Of a DNA stretch of 64,000 bases, positions 24,263 to 37,830 are shown in pieces. Positions within the stretch are counted from its first letter, which is position 1. Each line of letters opens with the position of its first letter. The stretch comes from Paramecium octaurelia (Eukaryota; Ciliophora; Oligohymenophorea; Peniculida; Parameciidae). The DNA is taken from assembly GCA_905182995.1 (NCBI GenBank), contig CAJJDP010000063.1:65846-129845 (forward strand), given 5' to 3'. The notes under the pieces were generated by a model. It was not told the DNA's origin. It ran no database searches and was given only the letters and a program-made list of their open reading frames with translations. Made by a program: the position numbers and the translations under genes.

Positions 24263-25170
24263 ATGTAGCTGAAGTCAGTTCATCAATACTACATAAAAGC
24301 AAAAAACCAATCTAAGGATTAGAAAGGGACGAAATGTAAGGATTAGACATAGACCACTGCATCTTAAATATCTCTGATTTTGAGTAGAATGAACAACAAA
24401 AATATACAGGATACAAAGGCAGTATCTGATAGGGCTAAGAACAATATATAAATATCTCCTAAATTGTAGAATTGTTTGTCGGCCTCAAATCTAATGAGCA
24501 AGACTTCTTAATCACCTAAAATAAGTGAATGCACATTAATAGATAAAAAATTCGCAAAAGAATGTCCTAGTAGAATAACGAATGGGAATGAAATATAACT
24601 GCCCACTGAAATTAACAGTTTCTTGGAGATGGAGGAGAGAAAGAGAAGTTTAAATAATTTCAAGGAACAACTCTCATAAAACATAATGAAAATTCAGCAT
24701 TTGGATCAACTTGAGACTTAAGTAAAATTGATTGAGTAGCAGCTCCATTCTATTGTTTCGACAATCATTTAATTAAAAGTAACTATTTATTGTAATTTCA
24801 GGATTCCTTATGCTTGTAATTACAATAGGAATAATTGACCTATACATAAATCACTTAATCTATTTCAGATTCTTTGTATAAGATGAAAGATGATATACTT
24901 CATAATGAAGTGAATATTATTGAATCGATGTAAATGAAACCGTTTTAAAATATCATGACTATTTACAAAAAGAGATTGGATGAGCATCAGAGTTGTGTGT
25001 AATAAATGATCGGTAAGAGATAGTTTGTTATTCAATTTAATTAATGGTGCCAACAATTGATGTTAAAACTCTAAGTGGATACGAAATCAACCTTTGATTC
25101 TGAGTAAAAAGAGAATTGTTTTTATGGGAGCAACAAAATAGCAGAATCCCCAAAATTTCGCAGCAATTGA
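24263..25170 (+). CDS. hypothetical 294-aa coiled-coil protein
   Basis: ATG 24263 to TGA 25168-25170, with a 23-nt intron (24779-24801, GTA...CAG) that removes a TGA. The N-terminal 120 residues are basic and Ser/Thr/Gln-rich. Residues about 120-190 look like a coiled coil (FLEMEERKRSLNNFKEQL, LDQLETQVKLIEQQL), followed by a helical C-terminal part (IYKKRLDEHQSCVQQM). No recognised domain. It lies head to head with the minus-strand gene ending its 5' side at 24172, so the two start codons are about 90 bp apart and may share a promoter. Confidence 0.75.
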
Positions 25171-25279
25171 TGATATATTTATTTTTGAGAGTGATTAAAA
25201 AATATCTATGAATTTTGGGGCTTATTAAAATTTTTTATTATATGGAAATAAATAAATCATTTATTTAAAAAGAAATTAT

Positions 25280-27924
25280 ATGAGTAAATTCTTTTAGGAG
25301 GAATCCAATTCAGAAGGGGAAAATGAGGCTCCTAGAGGAGGCCCTGAAGTAGATGCAGGATAAGCATCACAAGCAACAAGAACTAGAATTATCCAAGGAT
25401 TGATAGATTCAGATGATGATGAAGGTTAGAGAGTGATAGTCACAGAGAAGGAAAAAAGATACACAAGATTGAGAGAAATCATTAAAGAAATCAAGATTAA
25501 AATCAAAAACCAGGATTTTGTTACATTATTGGACAAATTCGAAGAATTAAACAAGGAGGTTGAAAAGAGTGCTAAAGTATTTGAAAAAGAGGGGGGATTG
25601 CCTAGATTCTATATCAGAGTAATGTGTTAGATCGAAGTGTTGATTCTCTAATTTACAGCTGAATAAAAGAAGAAATTGGGAGTAAATAATAGCAAAGCTT
25701 ATAACACATTAAAACAAAGAATCAAAAAGCATAACTTGAGTATTCATTTATTCTATGCATCATGTAGCTATTAAGGACAAAATTGACGAATTCATCAACA
25801 ATCCTGTCACTACTGATCAGAGTGAAGATGAGAGAAAGAAGAAAGTAAGAGCAGAAAAAAAGGCAGCTGGCTCTGATTCTGAACCAGAAGCACAATAGAA
25901 GGAAGAATCATCAGAGTCTGAGGATGATGATAAATATTTGCTTTAATCCAATGATCCAATGGTCAGAAGAAGGTATTGGTTAAAAAAGAAATTACCAGAT
26001 AAAAAAGATCAAAAGGTTGAAGAAATTTAACAAGAGAAAGTCAATAAGAAGGTTGCTGTTGACATCGATTACGATGTTAAATTCGATATTGCCTAAAATA
26101 AAGAAATTCATATTGATTATGATGCTGAAGCAGTCAAGAAGAAGTTGGAGCAAATTGTCTCATCTAGAGGAGTTCAAAAGAACTAAGTGGAGAATCTTTA
26201 CATTTGTGAAAAATACATCCAACATTTCATCAAGGAGAATCTCCAAAGAGCTGTTGAAGTAATTCTTCATTTTATACTCTTAGATATTGCTAATCACAAT
26301 TTCATTATAGATTGATCAAGCCAAATAAGAGGCACCCTTCTATTTCAATAGATAATCATGGTTGTAAATCTATTAAAATACATTCCTCTTATACTCACTT
26401 CATCAAGACAAGGGAGTCAAAGTTGAAAAACTACACACTTACAGCAAATATGATTAAGAAAACTCCTTCTCTGAGTTCAGATTCATCAGCACTCTTTTAG
26501 TCAATTTCTAAACACTCGAAGTTGAACTAAATAAAGCCTTCTAAAATGTAGACTATTACACATAGGAATATGCTGAAAGACTCAGTGATCTATATTAATT
26601 AACACATCTATCCCAAAAACTCTTGGAATTACTCAAAGTCAAGAATGACACTGCCAACATTGCATTGATGAGTTTCAAACAATTAGAAGCCATCTATTAC
26701 ATTGGACCTGCTGTAATCTAAAAGTTGTTGGAACTATAAACTAGTAAGTAAGCTGCTACTCCACTTTAAATCTTTGGAAATGGTGATATTTCATCCAAGA
26801 TCTAATCTCTCGTTGAGAATATTCTCAAATATGGAGATAAGGAAACCATTGTAAAGGCAACACTTTATTGGGTTTACAATCTAGCTTTGAATGGAAAGTA
26901 CGAATAGGCTCATGAAATATTCATATCCAACATCTCATATGATTAAATCTCATAAATGAAAACACTGATTCAACTATATTATAATAGAGCCTTGGTCTAA
27001 TTAGGGTTCGGAGCTTTCAGATAAGGATTAATCTATGAGACTCACCTCCATTTAGCTGATTTATTGAGTAGAGACAAGGTTCTGAAGGATTTACTCTCCT
27101 AAAATTATATGAAATAAGTTGAAGGAGAATACAGATATACTGTGCCTTATCATATGTCAATTAATGTTGAGACTATTGAATTTGTTTATCTTTTAGCTGC
27201 TATGTTATTGGAAGTTCCAAATATAAACTAAGATCTATTTGAGGATTCTCATAAAATCATCAGTAGAAAATTCAGACAACTTTGCCAATATTATGATTCA
27301 TAAACTTTCAATCCATAACCTGAAAATATGAGAGACTTGATTTATGCAGCATCTAAGGAATTGGCCAAAGGAAATTGGACTAAATGCTGGGATCTCTTAA
27401 AGTAAATTCAACTTTGGACCAGAATTCCTTCATATGAGCAAGTCTAATAGCAAATAAAAGAAAGAGTTTAGGAATAGGCTTTGAAGTGCTACTTGTATAC
27501 TTTTAAGAATGCCTTTTCTAACATTTCCATCGATTACCTCAGGGAAAGATTTTAGTTGTCAGAATAAACCACAAAGACTATTGTTTATAAGGTATTTCAT
27601 ATTTTTAATATTATAGATGATTTATTATGGAGAAATTAAAGCAATCATTGATAATTAAGATTAATCCTTCTTGATTTTTGTAAATGATGACATTTCTAAT
27701 TAAACCAAGAGGTTGGCTAGTGTTCTTATTGAGAAGTTAAGTCAGTAATGTAAAAATAATGAAAAATTAATGGTATCATTTAATTTAAAATAATATAGGA
27801 TTCTAAAATTGGAAGTTTTGGTATTGCTGTTGACAAAGAAAGTGTAGATCAAATAAACAAGCAAAAGAAAAAAAATGTTACTAAAAATAAAAAACCTCCA
27901 AATGCAACAACAAAAAGAAAATGA
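25280..27924 (+). CDS. EIF3C: eukaryotic translation initiation factor 3 subunit C
   Basis: Four introns (25740-25767, 26259-26283, 27592-27616, 27773-27798) give 846 aa with an exact frame. The N-terminus MSKFFQEESNSEGEN with an acidic patch, then RYTRLREIIKEIKIKIKNQD, GLPRFYIRVMCQIEVL and NNSKAYNTLKQRI, follows eIF3c/NIP1 closely. The central part (ISRKFRQLCQYYDSQ, GNWTKCWDLLKQI) leads to the PCI domain near residues 570-770, ending IGSFGIAVDKESVDQ. The subunit is the N-terminal partner of the eIF3 core that links the 40S ribosome with eIF1 and eIF5. The length is close to the usual 850-910. The gene looks complete; the C-terminal tail is a short Lys-rich run. Confidence 0.95.
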
Positions 27925-27990
27925 TAATTATATTACATTAAATAATCTAAAGTATAGTATAACATGCAATTTTATTTAAATAAATACTCT

Positions 27991-29926
27991 TCATATGCTT
28001 TAAAATATATTAGTCTTGGAAAATTTAGAGTTTAATCTTAGTAATTTATACTCTTGCATCAATTAAGAACTAGTCTTATTCGGCAAAGGCATAAAAGTCT
28101 TAAGGTTCATTGAACTCATTTTCATTGTGTCTAAAGGCTTATTTGTTTCATTCTATTCTATATCCGCATTATCTTAATAGTATTCAGTCTTAAAAACCTT
28201 CAAATTGGCATTTGTCAATAAGTCTAGGCTGTTTATTGTCAATTAATTGTGAACTTTGGTTTCCTTAATCATCTTAGTAACTTTATGTTAATCTAATTCG
28301 ATTAATTGAATATCGGCATTAGCATAAACATTTTGAGTGTAGCCTCCAAAAATTAAGATTTTAGAGTCTATTGAAATGCTACAGTGACTGAATTTACCAT
28401 ATTTAAACCCTCCAATTTATTAAACGAGCACCCAATTCATCTACATCAACTATAAAACATATAAATCATTAAGGATGTTCTCCTCTTTTGAATCATTTCT
28501 ACCTCCGTAAACAATTAAAGCATTCAAATTATAATAGTAATTGAGACTATGAGAATAACGGGCAACTGGAACTTACCCCTAAAATGATGGCAGATAAGTA
28601 CTTTAGTTTTTAGTTTAATGATTCTAATAGGTTTAAATCCGAATTAAATGACTCTCAAATCATTTGTAGCCTCTCCATTCTGCATCCTACCTCCGAATAC
28701 ATAAATTCCCTCTTAGGTAACATTCGGGTACTTTACTTTCTTCTTGTTGCATTCATAGCTAAAGTAAGGATTCTCCATTTTGACTTCTCCATTGAATAAG
28801 GAAGCAGAAGCTGCATCTGAAACCCCTTCGAGAGATTGATTTTCTATTTACAAATTAGACCTAGAGTTTAATTATAGTTGAATACCATTTATTAGTTTCT
28901 AAATTCAAACTACAAACGTCATTTAAGACTTTGCCAAAAGAATTAATTCCTCCATAAATAATAAAGTATTTTCCAACACATTATGCTATATGGTTCCTCC
29001 TTCCTTCTATAAGATCACCATATGATTTAATTTGTGTCCACAATTTATCAGCCGGATTAAACATTCTAACATCGCTATAGCATTCTCTAATCCTCATTAC
29101 ATTGTTAAACTTTTTTTCACCTCCATATATGATTATGCTCTGCTTGTACAATGTGGCAGTGTGTCCAAATCTTCCGTCAACTGGTGCTTCTCCTTTGCCT
29201 ACTCCAATGTCTTTCCATGTCCATGTTTGAGTATTCAAAGCAATAAAATTCTTAAATAGATCATTACCAATTCCTCCATACATATATGCCTTATTGAGAG
29301 AGGGAATGTAAGTGACTGAGCATCCTTCTCTGACAGGCGGTTTCCACTCATTGATTTAGATGTTAAACCAGAAGACTTTAACAAAAGCGGAGGAAGGATC
29401 CAATTATTTATTATTATCATCTTCTTGTTGTTCATCCTCTTCTACTTACGGAATGGGTTTTGGTTTTAATTTGATTTTCTTTACTTTTTAGAGCTGTTAC
29501 AACTCCTATTATTTATTAATCAACCCAGTAATTTCCTTTACTGTGCTTGTCCATTTTCTATTTAGTTGAGTTGTAAATTGATTAGCTTAGGATTGATTGA
29601 ATTGCAATCTATTTTTAAGTGTGGATTCATTCGGATTTAGTTGATCCACTTTACCCCACCAACTAGAATTGGTCTTCATCATTTCTGTAAATGTTTTGAA
29701 TCCAATGTCTTCCTTTTATTATTGTAAAAAGATGAGTTTGCAGTCTCCTTTTGAAATATATTCATCAATAGCCATAGTTTGTTAATGTCTTAACATTTCT
29801 GGCTATTTCAATTTTATAATCTTCTCAGTTTTACTTAATCTTATATTTTCAGTTTTGAGCTAGTAGCCTGGAGACAACTTCCGTAATCTGATATCGTCCA
29901 GCTTTTGTTATTAGGTTTGAATCCAT
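27991..29926 (-). CDS. kelch-repeat protein
   Basis: ATG at 29926, TGA at 27991-27993, with introns 28579-28601, 28861-28885 and 29860-29878, give 622 aa. Kelch repeats occupy about residues 180-500, with the usual GG pairs and following Tyr/Trp: AYMYGGIGNDL, SIIIYGGEKKF, YFIIYGGINSFG, GIYVFGGRMQNG, LIVYGGRNDSK and KILIFGGYTQNV. This predicts a beta-propeller for protein binding. About 170 N-terminal residues are helical and charged. The C-terminal 120 residues have no known domain, so a BTB or F-box partner is not visible. The partner and role are unknown. The start lies 75 bp after the stop of the next minus-strand gene. The 19-nt first intron is short but needed for the frame. Confidence 0.85.
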
Positions 29927-30001
29927 CGCCGTCTTCTTTCTTAATCCATAAATTTATTAATTCATTATTAATATAATGTATCATAAATTATATAAATTTG
30001 T

Positions 30002-32220
30002 TCACTTTTTTACCTTTGGAAAACGTTCATTAGAATCATCACGCTCCGATTATTTCATAACGGAATTCGCAGCAACTCTTTTCGGTCTTGTTGAATCCAA
30101 ACTCATCAAAATCGAGTGTCTTTAAGACAGATTCCTTTACCTTCCCGATCTATTTATATATACTTCAGAATCCGCCTATGTTTAAGTTGTAAGTATAATT
30201 GTTTTATCTTAAGATCTGTCCAAGGTTTTACTTTGACCTCCAAGATTTTTATAAATGTATTTGTTGAAATACCAATGAGGATTATATTCTCTCACTTCTA
30301 ACAGTTCACTTTTATCCCAACAATCTATAACACTCTGTAATGATTTTTTCAAGAGGTCCTCTATAGAATAATTTAATTATCTATAGTTGCATACCTCATT
30401 TCTCAATTCAAAAACTGTTCCTATAACTGATGTAAATTTTATTGGGCCTTTTGATTATTTGAGTAGATAGGCAGCAGTTATTTATGCAATCTCAGTATTC
30501 CCTGAAAACAATTATAAAAGCAATTAAAACTTTCTATTTATTACATCCTTCTCTCTAAATAGGATTTTTATTTGATTGTTCAAATATTCTGTATCATTGA
30601 ATATATCTGATTTTAATTTCAATACATGGTAATGGTTTTTATCAAAATTCTACATAGCAGCAGTATAGCCAGTCTCATATTCCTTTAATTTTTATTCCAT
30701 CTCATCTTTCATGTCCAACAACATCTATTTAACACTTGTCTTCATATCTTCTAAATTCTCATCCAAAAGTTCTTAATTTTCACCTTGGCCAACCTAAGTT
30801 AAATTATACCCTCCTTTACTAGATAAGCTATTTATTCGACCTACTTTTTATCCTATTTGTAAACAATTTGTAAGTTTGATATCAATTTATTCTATTATAA
30901 AGTTTTGTAGCTACTCCTATTAACTTAATGAATTGTCAGATAGGATAACCTAGAGTTCAACATCCTTCTTTTATTGTTTTTTTTTCTATTCCAACATTTA
31001 TGATTCAAAGGCTGCTAATTTAATGCTCTATTATTTTAAGGATTCATTTAATAATTATGAACGTATATCATCCAATTTATAATTAAACTCCTATGACATT
31101 TCCTTGGCTATTGTGGCCTTGAGACTATGAAATTAGTCTGCAAGCTTATTCATTTAACTACTAAAATTGGCTTAGAACACTGCTAAGTGACTGTTTACTA
31201 TTGCTGGTATTTTTTCTTAAATCTTTTTCTAAAATTCATCAATCTTATTTAATGTTTTATTATAGTCCAACAACTCTTTAGAAATTTAATTAAAGTGCTT
31301 CTAAAAATTGTCAGTCTAATTATTTAATAATTATTAAAATGAATCCGCCTACTAACGATTTTATAACTCAAGCATTTCCAACCCTTTTATTCTTTCATCT
31401 ATGGATAGATTGTAAACTTCAATTTAACTCTATAGATTTGATATGGTTCCCTTCAGAAGTTGATTATCTTCAGCTCTTGACTTTTCTTCCTCTAAATATA
31501 CATCCATTATTTTACTTTATCTAAAGTAAATTACAAATAATCTTCATTTACAAGATGATTCATCTCATTTATAATCCATTCAACTCTCTCAGCTAAGCTA
31601 GATAGCTTCTTTTCTTGTAGATCTTTATGAATCCCTAATTGCTCCAATTACAGATTCTAGTTTTAAAAATCTTTCAATAAAAATTGTTCGCTTTTTTAGA
31701 TTTAACTCACTTAATTTCGACAATCTATAAAAAATGTATAATAATCTTTAAAAAATTCATCTATTTTTTTGTTAAATATTTCTGAATACTCTGTTTATTT
31801 CTTGCCTAATTAATCCAAATCGTTTTATGTTTTTAATTATGAATTAATCACAAACTAAGAATGACTTTTTTATTGTTCAATTTCCTTTTCAATTAATTCA
31901 ATTTTTGATTTCAATTGAGTAGATGATTATGAAGCTTGATTCTAATTTTTTATTATTTCTAACTCTAAAATTCTTTACTATTTCAAGAGAATATCAATTT
32001 AAGTATATCTCTTAGCAGCTTCAAATTAATTACTTTGCTGACTCTCATTTTACTATCTAATCTACTACTTCAAACTATCAATATTCAGTTATTATTCATC
32101 AATTTATTTTAGGCAATCAGACACTAGATTAATATCTATAATATTACATCTTATCATTAGTGGTTATGAAAGTTCATAAACAACTTGCCTTATTCTAGTC
32201 TCTATTGAGAATTCATCCAT
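30002..32220 (-). CDS. large coiled-coil protein (732 aa)
   Basis: ATG at 32220, TGA at 30002-30004. One small intron is needed near 31515-31534: 20 nt ending AAG, or alternatively 14 nt ending TAG, and both keep the frame. Nearly the whole protein is Glu/Lys/Gln/Leu heptad-like sequence (STQLKSKIELIEKEIEQ, LVNEDY, KYEFDI-type blocks). A more globular C-terminal stretch around residues 560-680 (LLKKSLQSVIDCWDKSEL, REYNPHWYFNKYIYKNL) is followed by a basic Ser/Arg tail. It resembles ciliate cytoskeletal or basal-body proteins only in composition; no family motif is recognised. It sits upstream of the kelch gene on the same strand. Confidence 0.8.
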
Positions 32221-32731
32221 TTATTATAATATTAATCAAAATTATAAATTGTGATTTACAACTACTATGTATTCATATTATCCAATTTACCATGATATCT
32301 GATGAAAGATATATTCTCTAAAGTAATTGAATATAGTATAAAAATTTCAAAGTTTTAAATTAAATAGACAAAAATTAATAGAAATAATGTAAGATAAATT
32401 GTTGAATCTCAGAATAGTAGTAAGACTTTATTGCTTTAACTACTATTATATCAATTATGTAAACTTAATATATAAATAAGAAATTATACAAGAGAATTGA
32501 TTAAAATCAAATTAAAGGTGCTTTTTGATAATTCTATCAATTTTTCGAACTGATAGTTTATGAATTTTTAAGAAAAAATTAAATTTTTTGTTATTATGTA
32601 TCAACCAAAGAATTTTTTATAAACAAGAAACATTAGCCTTTAAATTAGAATCAGCTTTAATTTGAAAAAAAATTTAGGAATATAAAGAATTTAAAGAGAA
32701 AATACTTAAATAATTGTTATGTTTTTAAAAC
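32221..32731. other. intergenic spacer
   Basis: This is about 510 bases, A/T-rich, between two same-strand minus genes. It would hold the promoter of the coiled-coil gene and the 3' end of the large MGVCCS gene. No coding frame or repeat is supported. Confidence 0.45.
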
Positions 32732-35700
32732 TCATAAAATTGATTTTTGAGTTTTTTTCAAGGTTCCTTCAAAAGGATTTAATTTATTTGACTTTTTGAA
32801 GTCATTTTATTTTAAATAATAGGAGTTATTTGCTGATTTTTGTCTTTTTGAAGCGTTATCTTAACTGTGATTGGATTTTTAGTCTTCTACTTTATTACTT
32901 TATTTGAATTTTGAAATTCTAAGGTTTTTCCTAGTTAGCATATCTTCTTGAGCACTTCTAATGTCTAAAATAATCTTTAGTTGATCATCCTTATTTTAAT
33001 TAGTATTGATTTCTTCATCATGGCATGATTGAGCATAAAGAGTATTTTATATTTTATTTAAATGCTTGTGCTCGTCTTAATATACAGTATTTTTTATTTT
33101 CATTTAAGAACAAGATCCAAATAAGCAATTTTATTTTTATCTTAATAATTGAGAATTAATTTATTTAATAAACATTTCAAAATCTGATCTGATAGTTTTA
33201 TATAGTTCCATTAACTGTTTTCCATGAAACATAACATCGAATATTTATTTCTTTAAATTGTTGTAGTATTCAATCAATTCAACGATAGAGGAGATTTGAT
33301 ATAACAAAGAGATTTTACCTTTTTTAATGAGTAGTTCAAATTTATTAGGAGCATTTTTACATTAGTTATTTGAAATAGTTTGCCATTAGAGAATTTCATA
33401 AAAGTCTTCAATTACTTATTGAATTTTGGTATCTATTTCTTAAATCTATTTTGTTTCATTCATCTTTGTGTAGAGAATCATTAGATAAATAAAACATTTT
33501 AACAAGTGGTATTCTTTAATTGGGAAAATAAAATATCTTTCACTAATTTCTATTTAGTTTCTTAATAATTATAATTATGAATGCTTTTTCGAATTTTGAA
33601 GACTGAGATAAGTTATATAACCTGATATGATTGCATACAACTCATCTTTTTTGGTTTTATTCAAAATTTTGATTGTCTTCTTCATAAACTTAAGTGCTTC
33701 ATCATTTAATTTAAGTCTTTGTAAGTATTGCACTTTAATTAAACTTGATCCATATTTCTCCAACATTAATGAAGATTTTTAGACAAATCTTTGCTTATAA
33801 AATTGTGTGAGGAAAGTCTAAGCCATATGTTCATTTAGCGTTTAAAACAAAGTTAAGTCATTTGAATTTTTTTGTTCTTATTTATTTCTAATGTTTAAGA
33901 AGATAGCCTTTATTTTTTGTATTAGATTTAATTTCTTAGCCTAGAAATGCATTTGTATTATAAAATTATTAGATTTTGAATTGGTATATGTACGATTAGA
34001 TCTTTCTATATATCGAAGAGCACCTAAATATTATCCATTGAATTCAAAAATATTCCCTATAACAAACTACAATTTAGACATGATTTTACTTTTGAAAGAT
34101 TTCCCATCTCTATACCATTGATTCATACATTTCGTATATGAATGCATAATTTTAAAGGCTGAACCTATATCATCCTATAAAACATATAGCTGCAATTGCT
34201 TCAACACTACAATCACAACTTCATCTGAAAAAATATCAAATGATCTTAATAACAACATTTCTGCAACTTTTAAGCATTTTAGAGAATTATCTTAATCATG
34301 CACTTCAAGGTAGCTAATCCCCAATAGGAATTCCAACTTAGCCTTGTTGCTTGTTGCCAAATTTTAAACGTTTATGTATTAGAATTTTTAGGTAATCTTG
34401 TCTTTTACCAAATTATCCGATTATTCTTATGCTTCTTCTATTGCAATGAATTCAGGAAAATAACTGTCATAAATGACTTAACTCATCTCTAGATTTAGCA
34501 TTGCTGAGACTGGTTGCAAACTCTCCTTTTGTATTTCTCCACTTATTAATAATGAATATGCATAAAATAATGAAGCCTAGTGTTAATTTTTCAATTAAAA
34601 CCCTATTACTTTTTGTATTTTTTAAACTGCTTAATAAAAATTATTATTATTTAAATATGATTATGCATACATTAATTAGACCATTATATACTTTTTCTAT
34701 TCTATTATTCCCTTTGATGAATTATGACTTCTTAATTTCCTATCCATTAAAACTTTGGTTTACAATTGCTTATTGATGCTTTTTTGAAATTAATTTAGTA
34801 AAGGCAGAGGTTTTCTTTATGATATGGTCAGTATCTGGAACATTATTGTAATGTGAAATTGATCGATAAAGGTTTCAAATATAGAGTTCATAATTTCAAT
34901 AGGTCTGTTCATTAACTTTGAAATCATTTTCAATCTAAATTCCCAAGAGTCATCATTCATTGATTTCAATTGATAGAATGCATTTAAAATTTCTGCATAA
35001 GCTTCTTCTTATTTTTATTTCTAGCATCTTTTGAATTTTTCATAATAAATTTAAAATTCATCCTATAATAGTAATGATGAATAAAGTAATTCTTTATATA
35101 TTAGTTAAGTTTCCGTATATTTATCTTTATTAATAGATAGTTCTTCATATTCAGAATTGAAATCAAATTAGAAGGACTTCAAATATTTTTAGTTATTATC
35201 TAAATCTACAGAATCATCTAAATCGTTATCTCTATTCTAAGTTTCTATAGGATTTTCTTAAATTTAGAAATCAGTATTATGCTGTGGTTCTTTTCCTTTA
35301 ACCCCTAAATCTAGATTGGATTCATAATCGGCAATCATTTTTTATAGTTATTCAATAATTGGAAGAGTATCCTCTAATGTTTTATCCACTGATTTAACCT
35401 AATTTGCGTACAGGGCCATGCGAATGAACTCTAAAACATACCGATCAGATTAGGAAGAAAAGATCTAATCAACATAAACTAAATAATTATCATCTGCTAG
35501 ATCTTCACCTTTTGAAATACTCTAAAAATACTTTTTCCTTTAACTTTGGATTTATTTCAAGCTTATTTTGTTTATCTTTTTAAAATAGACTAATAAGTCA
35601 CACAAAGCAAATAGATCCTTTTTAAATGCTTTTTCAAATAATCTCATTTTTTTTTCATCCAACTCTTTTAAGACATCATCTCCTGTGTATCCAAACTTCA

Positions 35701-36829
35701 ACAAATATTTTAATCTTCCAAATGTTTATAGCTTAAAGGCCCTAAATTTAGAAACATAAAAGATTGTTGATAATGTAAAATTGAGTCTATATAAATAATT
35801 TGAATAGCATTAATAAAAGATCTCTATAAGGTTTAGTGACAATTTTTAATACAAAAGCTTAGATAATTCCATTTGATTCCTTAGACACATATTTTGAAGA
35901 TCTTTTAATGAATAATCCAATTTATCATAAAACAAAGCCAATCTGTATACATTTGGTTAATCAAATTAAGGAAGGATTTCAAATAAGAATGTAGCATTTG
36001 TTATAAAAACTATATGGAGTTCTAGCTTTTTAAAATATTTTTAGATGAGCAAATGGAATAGGATAGTCAAAAATCTTGACTATTATTCTATATCTACAAC
36101 TGTTATGACTTCGAGCATTTCTTAATTAGTTTAATTAACTAAACAAGTCTAAGGTTTCTTTTCTTACAAACCATTTGTTGTCTACCTCCTTTACAACTTT
36201 TACAAATTTGCTTAAACTTCTTGTAAACTTCTTTCGACATTTAACAATTTATCAAACGAATTAAAATTATTTGTACATTCTTTGTCTACATTAAAGTAGT
36301 TGTCATTTGAAAAGAAAGTGAGAAACCTTGAATACTTAGAAGCCTCTTCAAATTTCTTTGGGTTCAAAGTGAAATATTTAAAGCCTAGTTCTGTTGTTAG
36401 AGCACCATTTAAATTCACATTATAAAGGAGATCCTTATAGTTTATAAGCATTGAGATCTTGTAATATTTCATATCTCCTTCTTATTATAATTAGACTACA
36501 ATCGATTTTACAGACAAAACATGGTCCATTTTTCTTAAATAATTTGCATCATCCTTTTGATGCTCCTGCTTTTTCTTTTTGACTTTCTCTGTTTTTATTT
36601 GCTCCATATCCACTGGAGCATCCTCATTTCCAGCCTGAGTAACTAAGTTGCAGATGTCAACTTGATTAAATTGATAAGTTTATGATTTCCTACCTGATGA
36701 ATAACACTGAATTTGAATCTGTTCTTATTCCTCTTCCTCTTTTATCTTTTACTATTCCACTACAGTCTATGCAATCTACTCTCTTATCCCATCTTCTCTT
36801 TCTTTTTATTTGGAACAGCATACACCCAT
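32732..36829 (-). CDS. 1365-aa acylation-motif protein with helical (TPR-like) repeats
   Basis: A single unbroken minus-strand frame of 1365 codons, the longest exon here. It starts MGVCCSKQKERED: Gly2 plus Cys4/Cys5 is a classic myristoylation and palmitoylation signal, predicting a membrane-tethered protein (inference). A short acidic/basic linker follows, then long stretches of paired helices. Around residues 760-1040 these look TPR-like (KAEFLLGISYLEVHD, FAFKIMHSYTKCMNQWY, EFNGQYLGALRYIE, LNDEALKFMKKTIKIL). The C-terminal 130 residues are Lys/Gln/Ser-rich. I recognise no enzyme domain. No TGA-free 3n intron is obvious, so I kept it intronless. The size and lipid signal suggest a cortical or ciliary scaffold, which is a guess. 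Confidence 0.8.
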
Positions 36830-37213
36830 TAAATTATATATAGAGATATTATTAGTATACTTATTTTGATGGTTAAAATGAATTATATAATGAGTTTGTA
36901 TATTAAATTATTGAAATACTTAAGAAAATATGAGTGACAACCTGCAATTGACTATTTTAGAAGATGCAAGAAATAATAAATATTAAATAGACTAATAAAT
37001 AATTATTTATTACTGAAATTCGCCTATGTTGAATTTTAGTTTTAAATACTTATTTACTATCTCAAACTTAGTAGACTTACGCTTCTCCTTTTTTATTAAT
37101 TAAGAAATTATTAATTAATAAGGAATAATTTTTTTATTAATATTCTTCAAATAAAACCTATAAAATTTAATTTACATGACTTTTCTTCCTTTCATAATTT
37201 AAAAGTTAATATT

Positions 37214-37830
37214 TCAGACTTAACAATTTTTGTCTTTTGTCCAAATAAATTTGAAGACTTTATTTTCTATTACAAATAGCATTCTGACTTGATTTCCTCC
37301 TTTTTCTATATCATGAAAATATAATGAAAACAATTTATTACTGATTTCATCATTAATTAATATTATTCCAGGCAATCTTCATTACTTTGGTTATTTATTT
37401 TAAATTCAAATAGTCTTCCAACTTGGTTCAATAGTTTATTTTCAGCTGAACTATTGACACTTTAAATTTTTATTTAAGAAAGCAATTTTGAATTTCCTGA
37501 AAATTTGTTATTAAATAAAAAATCTATTCTGAAAAAACAAATGTTTGATATATTCTAAAACAAAATTATTCAAAAAGCTAAGAGCTTATATTAGTAAGGA
37601 GAATTTACAAAAATTGATAGCATAAAATATCTAAGCTTTTATACTAAATAAATTTTGGATAGATTGCTTCAATTCCATCTCTTTGATAATTGCAAAATCA
37701 TCCTCATTATTAATCTTAATTTGATTAAATATTAGAGTGATTTATTTTTGTATTAATCACACATTAACATTATTTGAATTTTGTAATCATATAAAATATC
37801 ATTAAATATATAATTCCATCTATTTTTGTT
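37214..37830 (-). pseudogene. minus-strand gene relic
   Basis: Minus-strand segments look coding in successive frames: YDYKIQIMLMCDQYKNKSLQ, DDFAIIKEMELKQSIQNLF, NSSAENKLLNQVGRLFEFKI and then PGIILINDEISNKLFSLYF...GGNQVRMLFVIENKVFKFIW, ending at TGA 37214-37216. The joins would need introns of about 10 nt or longer than 38 nt, so I read this as a decayed gene with at least two frame changes, though unusual introns cannot be excluded. The family is not recognised. It sits in the gene-poor 36.8-38.5 kb stretch; the rest of that stretch (36830-37213 and 37831-38178) shows no supported gene. Confidence 0.4.

Noticed and set aside
24865-25056. Minus-strand frame inside the 294-aa coiled-coil gene
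   Set aside because: It is a shadow of the plus-strand gene, with no start context or domain, and is incompatible with the clear spliced plus-strand frame.
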